NCBI GenBank assembly: GCA_028713915.1
Contig: JAQTNK010000015.1
Coordinates: forward strand, 1 to 64,000
Reading direction: 5' to 3'
Source: Rhodocyclaceae bacterium
Lineage (GTDB): Bacteria; Pseudomonadota; Gammaproteobacteria; Burkholderiales; Rhodocyclaceae
DNA length: 64,000 nt
Shown here piece by piece: positions 15,984 through 25,108 of the stretch. The notes beneath the pieces are model-generated. The model saw only the letters and a program-made list of their open reading frames with translations. It did not search any database and had not been told where the DNA came from. How positions within the stretch are numbered: the stretch's first letter is position 1; each line of letters starts with the position of its first letter. The position numbers and the translations under genes were made by a program.

Positions 15984-16232
15984 GCGGGTGGCCGACTCCG
16001 TCCGTGTCCCCCGGGCCGGAAAAGCGCCGGCCCTCCTCCTTTACCTCCCGGAGTCGGCCACCCGCCGCCCCGGGCGGACTGGGCTGTCGCTTTTGCGTCC
16101 AGGCAAAACCAGCAGCCGATGCGATCGGGCCGGCGGGGTGCCCTGCTTCGCGCAAGTAAAGGAGGAGGAGGCCGCCGCAGGCGGCCGACGGGGGACATGG
16201 AGCGAAGCAGGGCACCCCGCCGGCCCGATCGC
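15984..16232. repeat. Mosaic of long perfect inverted repeats
   Basis: Three perfect pairs: 15984-16000 with 16049-16065 (17 bp); 16032-16044 with 16156-16168 (a CCTCCTCCTTTAC-type arm, 13 bp); and 16121-16151 with 16202-16232 (31 bp, GCGATCGGGC...TGCTTCGC). A nested 7-bp pair GGGCCGG/CCGGCCC lies inside the first loop. It lies between the aldo/keto reductase and transporter genes, both transcribed leftward. No coding function is seen. It probably belongs to a dispersed intergenic repeat family and could form extended hairpins in RNA or DNA. Confidence 0.75.
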
Positions 16233-16264
16233 GCACCGCTGTCGCTCTGCAAGGAAGTTTCATT

Positions 16265-17542
16265 TCAGTCCTCCTCCGATTTGGCCATCTGCGCCGCGCG
16301 GCGCTCCTGGATGCTGCCCAGCGTGGCCGACAAGGCGAGCCAGCCGAGCGCCGCCGGAATCGCGCACAGGGCGATGCCGCCAAGCTTGAGGCCGAGCGCT
16401 TGCAGGCTGTTGAACAGCCAGCCGTACAACGCGTCGGAGCCGCGATAGACGACGACGTCGATGATGTTCTTCGCCTTGTACTTTTCCTCGCGCGCAACCA
16501 CCGTGAAAAGGATATGGCGCGCCGGATTGGCGACGGCAAAGTTCACCCAGCGCTGCAGCACCTGGAGCGTCATGACGACGGCGAGCGTCGGCACGAGCGC
16601 CAGGATCGCAAAGCCGACGATATAGACCACGGACAGGGAACCCGCAGCGGCGCCGGTGCTGTAGCGCTCGAGCAGGCGTCCGGTGGCCAGGACTTGCGTC
16701 GCCAGGGTCAGCAGGCCGACGGCCAGGTCGATGCTGGCGAAGATGCGCGTCTGCGCGCCGGCGCCATGGACAGCGGCGGCGACGATGTTCGCCTGCGCCA
16801 GGTAGAGCATGGTCGCGGCGAACGAGAGCAGGCTGACCCAGGCGCCGAGCCCGAGCAGGTAGGGCGAGCGGAGCAACTCCGGCAATCCCGCGTAAGCGCC
16901 GCCGCCGAGGCGCACGTCGACCTGCCGGGCGCCGGCACGACGCTTGGCGCAGGCCTCGAGGCGATGGACGCAGAAGACGGCCAGTTCCAGGAAGGTGATG
17001 GCGACCAGCAGCAAGTTGATCGCGCCGAGCGCCACCGACAGGCCGATGGTGATCGCCGGGCCGAGCAGCGCGCCGGCCGTGCCGCCGGCGCCGATGAAGC
17101 CGAACAGGCGCTTGCCTTGCTCGCTGCTGAAGAGGTCCGCCATGAACGACCAGAACACGGCGACGGCGAAGAGATTGAAGACGCTCAGCCAGACGAAGAA
17201 GACGCGCGCGACGATCGCCGTCTCGCTGCCGAACGTCAGCAACAGCCAGAACAGCGCCAGGTTCGCGGCGAAGAAGTGGTAGACGACCGGAATGAAGCGC
17301 GAGCGCGGTTGCCTCGCCACCAATGCGCCGTACAGGGGCTGCGCCACCAGCAAGGCGGCGAAGGTCGCCGTGAACATCCACGGCAGCGCCTTGACGCCGC
17401 CGGCGATGCCCATTTGATCGCGCAACGGACGCAGCACGTAATAGCCGGCCAGCAGCGTGAAGAAATAGGCGAACGACCACAGCGCCGCCGCGCGCTCGCC
17501 CGCCGTCGCCGGAACCGCCCGCCACAGCCAGCGTTGCAGCAT
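16265..17542 (-). CDS. MFS-type transporter related to NTP/NTP exchangers
   Basis: 425 residues from the ATG at 17542. About 12 membrane helices. The first, FAYFFTLLAGYYVLRPLRDQMG, has the 'YYxLRPLRD' signature seen in bacterial relatives of ADP/ATP translocase-like MFS proteins; GFIGAGGTAGALLGP is another family hallmark. The transported compound is unknown and nucleotide exchange should not be assumed. Its start overlaps the stop of the upstream oxidoreductase by one base (TGATG), so the two are co-translated. Confidence 0.75.
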   Translation of the reverse strand: MLQRWLWRAVPATAGERAAALWSFAYFFTLLAGYYVLRPLRDQMGIAGGVKALPWMFTATFAALLVAQPLYGALVARQPRSRFIPVVYHFFAANLALFWLLLTFGSETAIVARVFFVWLSVFNLFAVAVFWSFMADLFSSEQGKRLFGFIGAGGTAGALLGPAITIGLSVALGAINLLLVAITFLELAVFCVHRLEACAKRRAGARQVDVRLGGGAYAGLPELLRSPYLLGLGAWVSLLSFAATMLYLAQANIVAAAVHGAGAQTRIFASIDLAVGLLTLATQVLATGRLLERYSTGAAAGSLSVVYIVGFAILALVPTLAVVMTLQVLQRWVNFAVANPARHILFTVVAREEKYKAKNIIDVVVYRGSDALYGWLFNSLQALGLKLGGIALCAIPAALGWLALSATLGSIQERRAAQMAKSEED

Positions 17543-18291
17543 CAGGGCGACAGCGACAGGGTCTGCCGAAGTTCGGCGGCCGTCACGGCCTGTCCGTAGC
17601 CGGGACGGCCGCGCTGGAAGCGGCTGGCGTCCGCCAGCCCGCCGACCGTCACCGGCTCGAAGCCGGCATCGCGCACCAGTTCCGCCGCCACCTGCATGGC
17701 CGCGGCATCGTCGCCGGCAATTGGAATCGCCAGCCGCGGCGGGGGACGGTTCGCCTCGCGCGCCAGGATCAGGTAGGAGAGCGTGTTGAAGGCGCGGACC
17801 AGGCGCGTGCCGGCGAGATATTTTTGCGAGGTGATGCCGATGCCGCTGCGCTCCGCTTCGTCGGCGATGGCGCCGTCGCGCGCGGCAACGGCGTTGCCGG
17901 CGTCGAGGACGATCTTGCCCTTGAGGGCGTCGGCATAGTCCTGGCCCAGGCGCGGCAGCGCGCCGTAGGGCACGGCGACAAAGAGCGCGTCGCCGAAAGC
18001 GATCGCCTGCGCCACCGTTCCGGCTTGGGCCAGCGGGCCCAGCTTCGCCACCAGGTCCTGCAGTTCGTCGGGATGGCGCGACGAGAACAGCACCGGGTGT
18101 CCGGACTTGACCCACAAGCCGCCCACCGTGCCGCCGATGCGGCCCGCGCCGATGACGCCGATGCGCAGCTTGGCAGCGTCATTTTCGCGGGCCGACGCCG
18201 GTCGCGGCATGAGCACGGCGCCGACGAGCGCAGCGAAGCCGGCGCACAAAAGGCCGCGGCGGCTGACGTCAAACGGGCTGTCGTTGAACAT
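17542..18291 (-). CDS. Secreted coenzyme-binding oxidoreductase (NADPH:F420-reductase-like fold)
   Basis: 249 residues from the ATG at 18291, preceded by AGGAAGGA; the upstream frame has no ribosome binding site. It has a Tat-type signal (SRRGLLCAGFAALVGAVL, ending near PASA), then a Rossmann fold with GVIGAGRIGGTVGGLW and FSSRHPDEL, the pattern of NADP(H)-binding F420-dependent oxidoreductases. Conserved AFNTLSYLIL and IAGDDAAAM blocks follow. It is coupled to the downstream transporter gene, suggesting that both act on one pathway. A twin-arginine signal on this fold is not rare in proteobacteria. Confidence 0.78.
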   Translation of the reverse strand: MFNDSPFDVSRRGLLCAGFAALVGAVLMPRPASARENDAAKLRIGVIGAGRIGGTVGGLWVKSGHPVLFSSRHPDELQDLVAKLGPLAQAGTVAQAIAFGDALFVAVPYGALPRLGQDYADALKGKIVLDAGNAVAARDGAIADEAERSGIGITSQKYLAGTRLVRAFNTLSYLILAREANRPPPRLAIPIAGDDAAAMQVAAELVRDAGFEPVTVGGLADASRFQRGRPGYGQAVTAAELRQTLSLSP

Positions 18292-18564
18292 GGGAGCATC
18301 CTTCCTTTCGGCCGACGTTCGCGCGCGGCGATGCGGGCGGGCTTTTGCGTTTCGATCCGCGGCGAATGGCATCGGTTCCGTCTGCTCGTCTTGCGCACCG
18401 GGCCACGCCGGCGACATGGGCATGCGTCATGCCGCAAGGCCGGCAGGGACATGCTTGCCGCAATGCCGTCGAAATATTCCCGGTGATAACCGCACCACGA
18501 CGCACGCCGCGCCTGCGCGCGCTAGACTGGCATCTCGACCGCCGCCTCCGGAAGGAATCCCGCC

Positions 18565-19254
18565 ATGAAACGCCTGCTGCTCCTCGCCTCGACCACCGCC
18601 GCTCTGCTGTGCGCCACCGCCGCCCACGCGCTTTCGCTCGACAGCCTCAGCAACAAGGACGCCGCCGCCGGCCTCAAGCAAGCCTTGACGCAAGGCGCCG
18701 ACAAAGCCGTCGCGCAACTGGGGAGAACCGACGGCTTTCTCGCCAACCCGCAGGTGAAGATTCCGCTGCCGGAAAGCCTGCACCAGGTCGAAGGTCTGAT
18801 GCGCGGGCTCGGCATGGGCAAGTACGCGGACGAGCTCGTCACGGCGATGAACCGCGCCGCCGAAGCGGCCGTGCCCGAGGCCAAGACCCTGCTGGTCAAT
18901 GCCGTCAAGCAGATGTCGGTGCAGGACGCCAAAGGCATCCTCACCGGCGGCGACGATGCCGCCACGCAGTATTTCCGTCGCACCACGTCCGCGCCGCTGG
19001 GCGCGAAGTTCAAGCCCATCGTGCAGAAGGCGATGGCGAAAGTGAAGCTCGCCGACAAGTACGACCAATTCGCCGGCAAGGCGGCGAAGTTCGGGCTGGT
19101 CAAGGAACAGGACGCGCACCTCGACAACTACGTCACGCAAAAGACGCTCGACGGCCTCTACCTGATGATCGCCGCCGAGGAAAAGGCGATCCGCAAGGAC
19201 CCGGTCAGCGCGGCGGGCAACCTGGCGCAGAAAGTTTTCGGCCTGCTCAAGTAG
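18565..19254 (+). CDS. DUF4197 domain protein, secreted
   Basis: 229 residues. Signal peptide MKRLLLLASTTAALLCATAAHA. The mature part begins with LSLDSLSNKDAAAGLKQALTQGADKAV and has the DUF4197 blocks KIPLPESL and DAKGILTGGDDAATQYFRR. It is an all-helical periplasmic protein of unknown role found widely in proteobacteria. GGAAGG lies ~9 nt upstream of the start. It may be co-transcribed with the small zinc-ribbon-like gene 29 bp downstream and with rep. Confidence 0.85.
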   Translation: MKRLLLLASTTAALLCATAAHALSLDSLSNKDAAAGLKQALTQGADKAVAQLGRTDGFLANPQVKIPLPESLHQVEGLMRGLGMGKYADELVTAMNRAAEAAVPEAKTLLVNAVKQMSVQDAKGILTGGDDAATQYFRRTTSAPLGAKFKPIVQKAMAKVKLADKYDQFAGKAAKFGLVKEQDAHLDNYVTQKTLDGLYLMIAAEEKAIRKDPVSAAGNLAQKVFGLLK

Positions 19255-19283
19255 AATGGCCGTCCGAAAGGGAAACGACGGAT

Positions 19284-19517
19284 ATGAAAATTGACTTGCG
19301 CAAGATCTACCGCTTCGAAGCCATCAGCCTTCCGGCAGGCGCCGCGCTGCCGACCGGCGGCGACATCTACTACGAATGCGTCGAATGCGCCCACGTCGTG
19401 AGTTCCGTGCCGCACATCGTTTCCCACTGCGAGTGCGGCAATCTCCACGGCAAGGGCGGCGCGGTCGAGATCAAGGACCCCGCCAAGGTCCGGCCGGTAC
19501 GCGGCAAGCTCAAGTAA
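19284..19517 (+). CDS. Small cysteine-rich (zinc-ribbon-like) protein
   Basis: 77 residues from the ATG at 19284. YECVECAHVV and HCECGN supply C-x2-C and C-x-C pairs that could bind zinc. Surrounding sequence is well coded, with no low-complexity character. Family not recognised. It lies between DUF4197 and rep in the same direction. Confidence 0.6.
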   Translation: MKIDLRKIYRFEAISLPAGAALPTGGDIYYECVECAHVVSSVPHIVSHCECGNLHGKGGAVEIKDPAKVRPVRGKLK

Positions 19518-19545
19518 GCCATGCCGGCCCGCGGGCCGGTTTCCC

Positions 19546-21528
19546 ATGAACAAGCTCAATCCGGCCCAGCGGGAGGCGATCCGCTATCTTGACGGCCCGC
19601 TGCTGGTGCTCGCCGGCGCGGGCAGCGGCAAGACGGGCGTCATCACGCACAAGATCGCCTACCTCGTCGAGGAATGCGGCATCAGTCCGCACAAGATCGC
19701 CGCCATCACCTTCACCAACAAGGCGGCGAAGGAAATGCAGGAGCGCACCGCCAGGCTCCTCAAGGGCCGCCCGGTCGACGGCCTCACGGTGTGCACCTTC
19801 CACGCGCTCGGCGCCAAGATGCTGCGGCAGGAAGCCCGGCACACGGGCTTGAAGCCTTCCTTCTCGATCCTCGACGCCGCCGACACCGGCGCGCTGTTCC
19901 AGGAACTGCTCAAGGACGCCGACAAGGGCCGCGTGCGCCTGATCCAGAACCGCATCTCGCTGTGGAAGAACGCGCTCATCGATCCGGAAGCCGCGGCGCA
20001 AGAAGCCGTCGATGACATCGACATACAGGCGGCGCGCGCCTTCGCCGACTACGAGCGCACGCTCAAGGCCTACCAGGCCGTCGATTTCGACGACCTGATC
20101 CGGCTGCCGGCGCTGCTGCTGGCCGGCAATGAGGAAGTCGCGCAGCGCTGGCGCAGCCGCATCTGGCATCTGCTGGTCGACGAATACCAGGACACCAACC
20201 GCTGCCAGTACCGGCTGGTGCGCCTGCTCACCGAGCCGCGCGCCTCCTTCACCGCGGTCGGCGACGACGACCAGTCGATCTACGGCTGGCGCGGCGCCGA
20301 CATCGAGAACCTGCGCCTGCTGCGCGACGACTATCCGCGGCTGCATGTCGTCAAGCTCGAGCAGAACTACCGTTCGACGACGCGCATCCTCGCCGCCGCC
20401 AACAGCGTCATCCGCCACAATCCCAAGCTGTTCGAAAAGAAGCTCTGGTCCGACAAGGGCCAGGGCGACGCCATCCAGGTCGTCGCCTGCCGCGACGACG
20501 AGCACGAGGCCGAGTGGGTGGTGACGAAGCTGCTGGCGCACAAGTTCGAGCACCGCGGCAAATGGGAGGACTATGCCATCCTCTATCGCGGCAACTACCA
20601 GGCCCGAGCCTTCGAAAAACAGCTGCGCGCACACAAGGCGCCCTATATGCTCTCCGGCGGCCAGTCCTTCTTCGACCGCAGCGAAATCAAGGACGTCACC
20701 TGCTACCTGCGCCTGCTCGCCAACAGCGACGACGACCCGGCCTTCATCCGCGCCGTCACCACGCCCAAGCGCGGCATCGGCGGCACCACGCTCGAAGCGC
20801 TCGGCCGCGCCGCCGGACGCCGGCACATCAGCCTGTTCGCCGCGGTCTTCGCCGCCGGCGTCGAAGCCGACGTCAATCCCAAGCAGCTCGCCGCGGTCAA
20901 GGAGTTCGCCGCCTTCATCAACCGCATGGAATGGCGCGCGGCGCGCGAGCCGGCCGGGCAGGTGCTGACCGATCTGCTGCGCGCCATCGGCTACGAATCC
21001 TGGCTGTTCGAAACCCTGGACCCGCCGGCGGCGGAAACCAAGTGGTCGAACGTGCGCGACTTCGTCGCCTGGCTGGCGCAGAAGGGCGAAGACGAGGGCA
21101 AGAACCTGCTCGAACTGGCACAGACCGTCGCCCTCATCACCATGCTCGACAAGAACGCCACGGACCAGGACGCCGTGCAGCTCGCCACGCTGCATGCCGC
21201 CAAGGGCCTGGAATTCCGCCATGTTTTTCTGGTCGGCGTCGAGGAGGGCATCCTGCCGCACCGCGAGTCGGTCGACCACGGCAACATCGAGGAAGAACGG
21301 CGGCTCATGTATGTCGGCATCACGCGCGCGCAGATGAGCCTGTTCCTCACCTACTGCGAGAAGCGCAAGCAGGGTCGGGAGATTCTCACGCGCGAACCGT
21401 CGCGCTTCATCGCCGAGATGGGCGACGACCTCAAGGTCGCCGGCAAGAATCGCGCGGTCGTTGCGGACGACAAGGAAGCCGGCCGCGCCAAGCTCGCCCG
21501 CTTCAAGGAACTGCTCGCCAAGAAATGA
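19546..21528 (+). CDS. rep: ATP-dependent DNA helicase Rep
   Basis: 660 residues, the usual Rep length. SF1 helicase motifs appear in order: Q-motif region LNPAQREAI, motif I LAGAGSGKTGV, Ia AAITFTNKAAKEM, motif II LVDEYQDTN, III GDDDQSIYGWRGA, IV NYRST, V TLHAAKGLEFRHVFLVG and VI RRLMYVGITRA. Rep is a 3'-5' helicase that helps forks past obstacles and assists restart with PriA (29007-30986). The gene is followed by a stem-loop shared with the convergent cytochrome gene. Confidence 0.95.
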   Translation: MNKLNPAQREAIRYLDGPLLVLAGAGSGKTGVITHKIAYLVEECGISPHKIAAITFTNKAAKEMQERTARLLKGRPVDGLTVCTFHALGAKMLRQEARHTGLKPSFSILDAADTGALFQELLKDADKGRVRLIQNRISLWKNALIDPEAAAQEAVDDIDIQAARAFADYERTLKAYQAVDFDDLIRLPALLLAGNEEVAQRWRSRIWHLLVDEYQDTNRCQYRLVRLLTEPRASFTAVGDDDQSIYGWRGADIENLRLLRDDYPRLHVVKLEQNYRSTTRILAAANSVIRHNPKLFEKKLWSDKGQGDAIQVVACRDDEHEAEWVVTKLLAHKFEHRGKWEDYAILYRGNYQARAFEKQLRAHKAPYMLSGGQSFFDRSEIKDVTCYLRLLANSDDDPAFIRAVTTPKRGIGGTTLEALGRAAGRRHISLFAAVFAAGVEADVNPKQLAAVKEFAAFINRMEWRAAREPAGQVLTDLLRAIGYESWLFETLDPPAAETKWSNVRDFVAWLAQKGEDEGKNLLELAQTVALITMLDKNATDQDAVQLATLHAAKGLEFRHVFLVGVEEGILPHRESVDHGNIEEERRLMYVGITRAQMSLFLTYCEKRKQGREILTREPSRFIAEMGDDLKVAGKNRAVVADDKEAGRAKLARFKELLAKK

Positions 21529-21530
21529 AA

Positions 21531-21559
21531 CGGGGCAGCACCGCGACGGTGCCGCCCCG
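21531..21559. terminator. Hairpin between convergent rep and cytochrome genes
   Basis: CGGGGCAGCACCG (21531-21543) pairs with CGGTGCCGCCCCG (21547-21559) with one mismatch and a 3-base loop, directly after the rep stop. It could serve both convergent genes. No U-tract is present on either side. Confidence 0.5.
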
Positions 21560-21578
21560 CATCGGCCGCAGCCGGGAA

Positions 21579-22313
21579 TTACTTGAGGTCGGAGCCGACT
21601 TGCTTGAACAGGTAGGCGATGGCGCTCTTCACCTCGGGATCGGTCAGGTCGGCCAGGCCGCCGCGCGCCGGCATGTTGCCGTGGCCGCGGATCACCGACG
21701 TCGTCAGCGCATCGATGCCCTTGGAGCCGCGCTGCGTCCAGGCCGCCTTGTCGCTGATCTTCGGCGCGCCCTTTTCGCCCGTTTCATGGCACTTGAGGCA
21801 CACCGTCTTGGCGATCTGCTCGCCGCTGCGCTCGTTGCCGGCGATCTTCTCGCCCGCCGCCGGGGCCTTGAAATTGGCACCCGACTGGTCGGCCATGTAG
21901 GCGATGGCGCGGGCCAATTCCTCGTCGGTGGCATCCGAGCCGCCTTTGGGGGGCATGGCGTTCTTGCCGGCCTTGGCCGACTTCACCAGCATGTCCAGGC
22001 CGACGCCGATGCGCGGCGCCCAAGCGGCCTTGTCGCCGACCTTGGGCACGTTCGGCGGACTCGCCGTGCCGGGACCCGTGCCGTGGCAGGCGTTGCAGTA
22101 GGTCTTGAAAATCACTTCGCCGCTGCGACTGCCGACGCCGGCGGCGGCGGCAGTGCCCGCTGCGCCGGCGATTTCGACGTGCGCGACGGGCGCGATGCGG
22201 GCGTTGGCGGCTTCGTCATCGGCCGGCGGGCGGCCGCCCATGCCGAAAGCGAAGGTGCCGGACAAGGCGAGGGCGCCGGCGAAGACGAGCGATACGGAAT
22301 TCGTGCGAAACAT
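21579..22313 (-). CDS. Dihaem cytochrome c (tandem cytochrome c5-like)
   Basis: 244 residues from the ATG at 22313; the longer frame runs into the tRNA. Signal peptide or anchor FRTNSVSLVFAGALALSGTFAFG. Two class I haem domains, each with CxxCH (CNACH and CLKCH) and a distal Met within a GG-containing loop (NAMPPKGG, GNMPARGG), as in cytochrome c5. The domains repeat each other closely (GDKAAWAPR / SDKAAWTQR), a clear internal duplication. It acts in periplasmic electron transfer, partners unknown. Confidence 0.9.
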   Translation of the reverse strand: MFRTNSVSLVFAGALALSGTFAFGMGGRPPADDEAANARIAPVAHVEIAGAAGTAAAAGVGSRSGEVIFKTYCNACHGTGPGTASPPNVPKVGDKAAWAPRIGVGLDMLVKSAKAGKNAMPPKGGSDATDEELARAIAYMADQSGANFKAPAAGEKIAGNERSGEQIAKTVCLKCHETGEKGAPKISDKAAWTQRGSKGIDALTTSVIRGHGNMPARGGLADLTDPEVKSAIAYLFKQVGSDLK

Positions 22314-22415
22314 GAAATTTCCCCAAATGGCGCGAAGTTGTGGCGCGGATAAACGGCGGATTATAGCCAATTCATGGACGACGGGCAGCAAACGCGCTAT
22401 CCTCTCGAGGCCTAA

Positions 22416-22492
22416 GCGCCCGTAGCTCAGCTGGATAGAGTACTGCCCTCCGAAGGCAGGGGTCGGACGTTCGAATCGTCTCGGGCGCGCCA
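22416..22492 (+). tRNA. tRNA-Arg (anticodon CCG)
   Basis: 77 nt. Acceptor GCGCCCG pairs with CGGGCGC, followed by G and encoded CCA. D-arm TAGCTCAGCTGGATAGAG; anticodon stem CTGCC/GGCAG with loop CTCCGAA, giving anticodon CCG (reads CGG, Arg). The T-arm contains GTTCGAATC. All arms pair, so the gene looks functional. Confidence 0.95.
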
Positions 22493-22510
22493 ATTCCTCT
22501 GCCGCATCCT

Positions 22511-23149
22511 ATGGACTACCGCATCCTTCCCGTCACGCCCTTCGCCCAGAACTGCACGCTGCTCTGGTGCGAGCAGACGATGAAGGGCGCCGTCGTCGAT
22601 CCCGGCGGCGACCTCGACGAGATCGTCGCCGCGGCCGCGCAGCTCGGCGTCACGCTCGAAAAGATCCTGCTCACCCACGGCCACATCGACCACGCCGGCG
22701 GCAGCGCCGCCCTGGCGGCGCGGCTGGCCATTCCCATCGAAGGACCGCAGCGCGAGGACGCCTTCTGGATCGACCAGCTGCCCAACCAGAGCCGCATGTT
22801 CGGCTTCCCGCACTGCGCCGCGTTCACGCCCGACCGCTGGCTCGAAGACGGCGACCAGGTGAAGTTCGGCAATGTCGTCCTCGAGGTGCTGCACACGCCC
22901 GGCCACACGCCGGGGCATGTCTGCTTCTTCCATGCGCCGTCGAAGCTCGCCATCGTCGGCGATGTGCTGTTCGCCGGCTCCATCGGCCGCACCGACTTTC
23001 CGCGCGGCGACTACGAAGCCTTGATTCATTCGATCCGCGGCAAGCTCTGGCCGCTCGGCGACGACGTGCAGTTCATCTGCGGCCACGGACCGATGTCGTC
23101 GTTCGGCGAGGAGCGCGCGTCCAATCCTTTCGTCGCCGACGGCACCTGA
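22511..23149 (+). CDS. MBL-fold metallo-hydrolase (glyoxalase II/YcbL-like)
   Basis: 212 residues. Metal-binding motif THGHIDH (residues ~55-61), further ligands in HTPGHTPGHVCF, GDVLFAGSIGRTD and CGHGP. The short length without the C-terminal HAGH domain and the N-terminal VTPFAQNCTLLWC match the YcbL group, which hydrolyses glutathione thioesters such as S-lactoylglutathione with two metal ions. It starts 18 bp after the tRNA. Confidence 0.9.
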   Translation: MDYRILPVTPFAQNCTLLWCEQTMKGAVVDPGGDLDEIVAAAAQLGVTLEKILLTHGHIDHAGGSAALAARLAIPIEGPQREDAFWIDQLPNQSRMFGFPHCAAFTPDRWLEDGDQVKFGNVVLEVLHTPGHTPGHVCFFHAPSKLAIVGDVLFAGSIGRTDFPRGDYEALIHSIRGKLWPLGDDVQFICGHGPMSSFGEERASNPFVADGT

Positions 23150-23159
23150 GCCGAATTCC

Positions 23160-23175
23160 GCAGCCGATCGGCTGC
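23160..23175. terminator. Perfect 16-bp palindrome after the MBL gene
   Basis: GCAGCCGATCGGCTGC lies 10 bases after the stop codon. It could act as a weak hairpin terminator, though no U-tract follows and the loop would be very tight. Confidence 0.35.
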
Positions 23176-23244
23176 ATCGCGCACTGAAAGCGGCACTAAC
23201 CCGTTAAGATTGGCGGCTCCAACAAGCACAACAACGGAGCCGCC

Positions 23245-25101
23245 ATGAACACCATCCCCCATCGCTGGCGCTTCTTCCGCGCCGGCGGCTTCGATCAGGT
23301 GCGTCTCGACACCGCCGCGGAGTTGCTGGCCATCGGCGAACTGGACCAGAAGCTCTGGGTCGCGCTCTCCTGCCCGGTCAAGGGCATCGAATTCGACGCC
23401 CGCACGCTGGCTTTCGTAGATAGCGACGACGACGGCCACGTCCGCGCTCCCGAACTCATCGCCGCCGTGCAATGGGCCGGCGCGCGCCTGACGAATCCCG
23501 CGGTGCTCGAGCAAGGACTTGCCGGCGTGCCGCTCGCCGCCATCCGCGACGACGACGCCGAAGGCGCGCGCATCGCCGCCGCTGCCCGCGCGCTGTTGTC
23601 CGGCCTGGGCGACACCAGCGCTTTCGTCAGCGTCGACGCCGCCAGCGCCGCGCAGGCGCACTTCGCCGAACAGGCAAGCGCCGCCTGGGAAGCGGCGGGC
23701 GCGGCGGCCCAGCCGCTCGGCGACGGCACCGCTGCGGCGCATGCCGCGCTCGCCGCCGTCGCCGACAAGATCGACGATTATTTCGTGCGCTGCCGGCTGG
23801 CCGCTTTCGACGCCCGTGCCGGCAGCCTGCTCGATGCCGCGGAGGATGCCCTGAAAGCGCTGGCCGCCGGCCCGCTGACGGCGAACGCCGAGGCCATCGC
23901 CGCCCTGCCGCTCGCGCGCATTGCCGCCAACGCGCCGCTGCCGCTCGCCGCCGGCGTGAATCCGGCCTGGGCCGCGCGCATCGCCGCCTTGCGCGACGCC
24001 GCGGTCGTGCCGCTGCTCGGCAGCCGCGAAGCTTTGAGCGAAGACGACTGGCAGGCGCTGCGCGACAAGCTCGCCCCCTACGTCGCCTGGCTCGCCGCCA
24101 AGCCTGATCCGGCCACCCAAGGCGACGGCGTGCGCGAACTGGAAAAGCTCGCGCGCTATGTGCGCGACCTGATGCCGCTCGCCAACAACTTCGTCGCCTT
24201 CCGCGATTTCTACGGCCGCCAGGGCAAGGCGACTTTCCAGGTCGGCACGCTTTATCTCGACGGCCGCTCCTGCGAGCTGTGCGTCGCCGTCAGCGACGCC
24301 GCCAAGCATGCCTCGCTCGCGGCCTTGTCGCGCCTGTGCCTGGTCTATTGCGACTGCGTGCGCGGCGCCGAGCGGATGAGCATCGCCGCCGCCTTCACGG
24401 CCGGCGACTCGGACCAGCTCATGGCCGGCCGCAACGGCGTTTTCTACGACCGCCAGGGGCGCGACTGGGACGCCACCATCATCAACATCATCGATCATCC
24501 GATCGGCCTGCGCCAGGCTTTCTGGTCACCCTACAAGCGCCTCGCGCGCCTGGTGGCCGAACAGTTGCAGAAGCTCGCGGCGAACAAGGCCAGGCAAGCC
24601 GAGACCAACCTGGCCACGGCAGCGTTCGGCGCCGCCAAGCAGGCCGGCGCCGCGGCGCCGAAGACCGCGCCGGTGCCGTTCGACGTCGGCAAGTTCGCCG
24701 GCATCTTCGCCGCCATCGGCCTCGCCGTCGGCGCCATCGGCACGGCGCTCGCGTCGGTGGCGACGGGCCTGTTCGCGCTCAAGTGGTGGCAGCTGCCGCT
24801 CGCACTGGTTGGCGTCGTGCTGCTGATTTCCGGCCCCGCCATGGTGCTTGCCTGGTTCAAGCTGAGAAGCCGCAACCTCGGGCCGATCCTCGACGCCAAC
24901 GGCTGGGCCATCAACGCCCGCGCCAAGATCAACATTCCCTTCGGCACTTCGCTGACGCAAGTGGCGCAACTGCCTGCCGACGCCGAACGCTCGCTGAGCG
25001 ATTCGTATGCCGAGAGCCACGCGGGTTTGAAGTGGGCCCTGGCCGGCCTCATCCTGCTGGTCCTCGTCGCCTTCGTCTGGCTGGTGCGCGCGGTCATCTG
25101 A
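23245..25101 (+). CDS. Large membrane-anchored protein with an EF-hand-type loop
   Basis: 618 residues, family not recognised. Residues 59-70 (DSDDDGHVRAPE) form a canonical 12-residue EF-hand calcium loop with acidic positions 1, 3, 5 and 12. The central ~400 residues are alanine-rich and helical, with a conserved-looking block KATFQVGTLYLDGRSCELCV. Three or so hydrophobic segments lie near the C-terminus (FAAIGLAVGAIGTALA, LPLALVGVVLLISGPAMVL and the last 20 residues). Most of the protein is therefore outside the bilayer. It is followed 7 bp later by an AsmA-like gene, so the two probably share a transcript and an envelope function. Confidence 0.65.
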   Translation: MNTIPHRWRFFRAGGFDQVRLDTAAELLAIGELDQKLWVALSCPVKGIEFDARTLAFVDSDDDGHVRAPELIAAVQWAGARLTNPAVLEQGLAGVPLAAIRDDDAEGARIAAAARALLSGLGDTSAFVSVDAASAAQAHFAEQASAAWEAAGAAAQPLGDGTAAAHAALAAVADKIDDYFVRCRLAAFDARAGSLLDAAEDALKALAAGPLTANAEAIAALPLARIAANAPLPLAAGVNPAWAARIAALRDAAVVPLLGSREALSEDDWQALRDKLAPYVAWLAAKPDPATQGDGVRELEKLARYVRDLMPLANNFVAFRDFYGRQGKATFQVGTLYLDGRSCELCVAVSDAAKHASLAALSRLCLVYCDCVRGAERMSIAAAFTAGDSDQLMAGRNGVFYDRQGRDWDATIINIIDHPIGLRQAFWSPYKRLARLVAEQLQKLAANKARQAETNLATAAFGAAKQAGAAAPKTAPVPFDVGKFAGIFAAIGLAVGAIGTALASVATGLFALKWWQLPLALVGVVLLISGPAMVLAWFKLRSRNLGPILDANGWAINARAKINIPFGTSLTQVAQLPADAERSLSDSYAESHAGLKWALAGLILLVLVAFVWLVRAVI

Positions 25102-25108
25102 AGCGACG

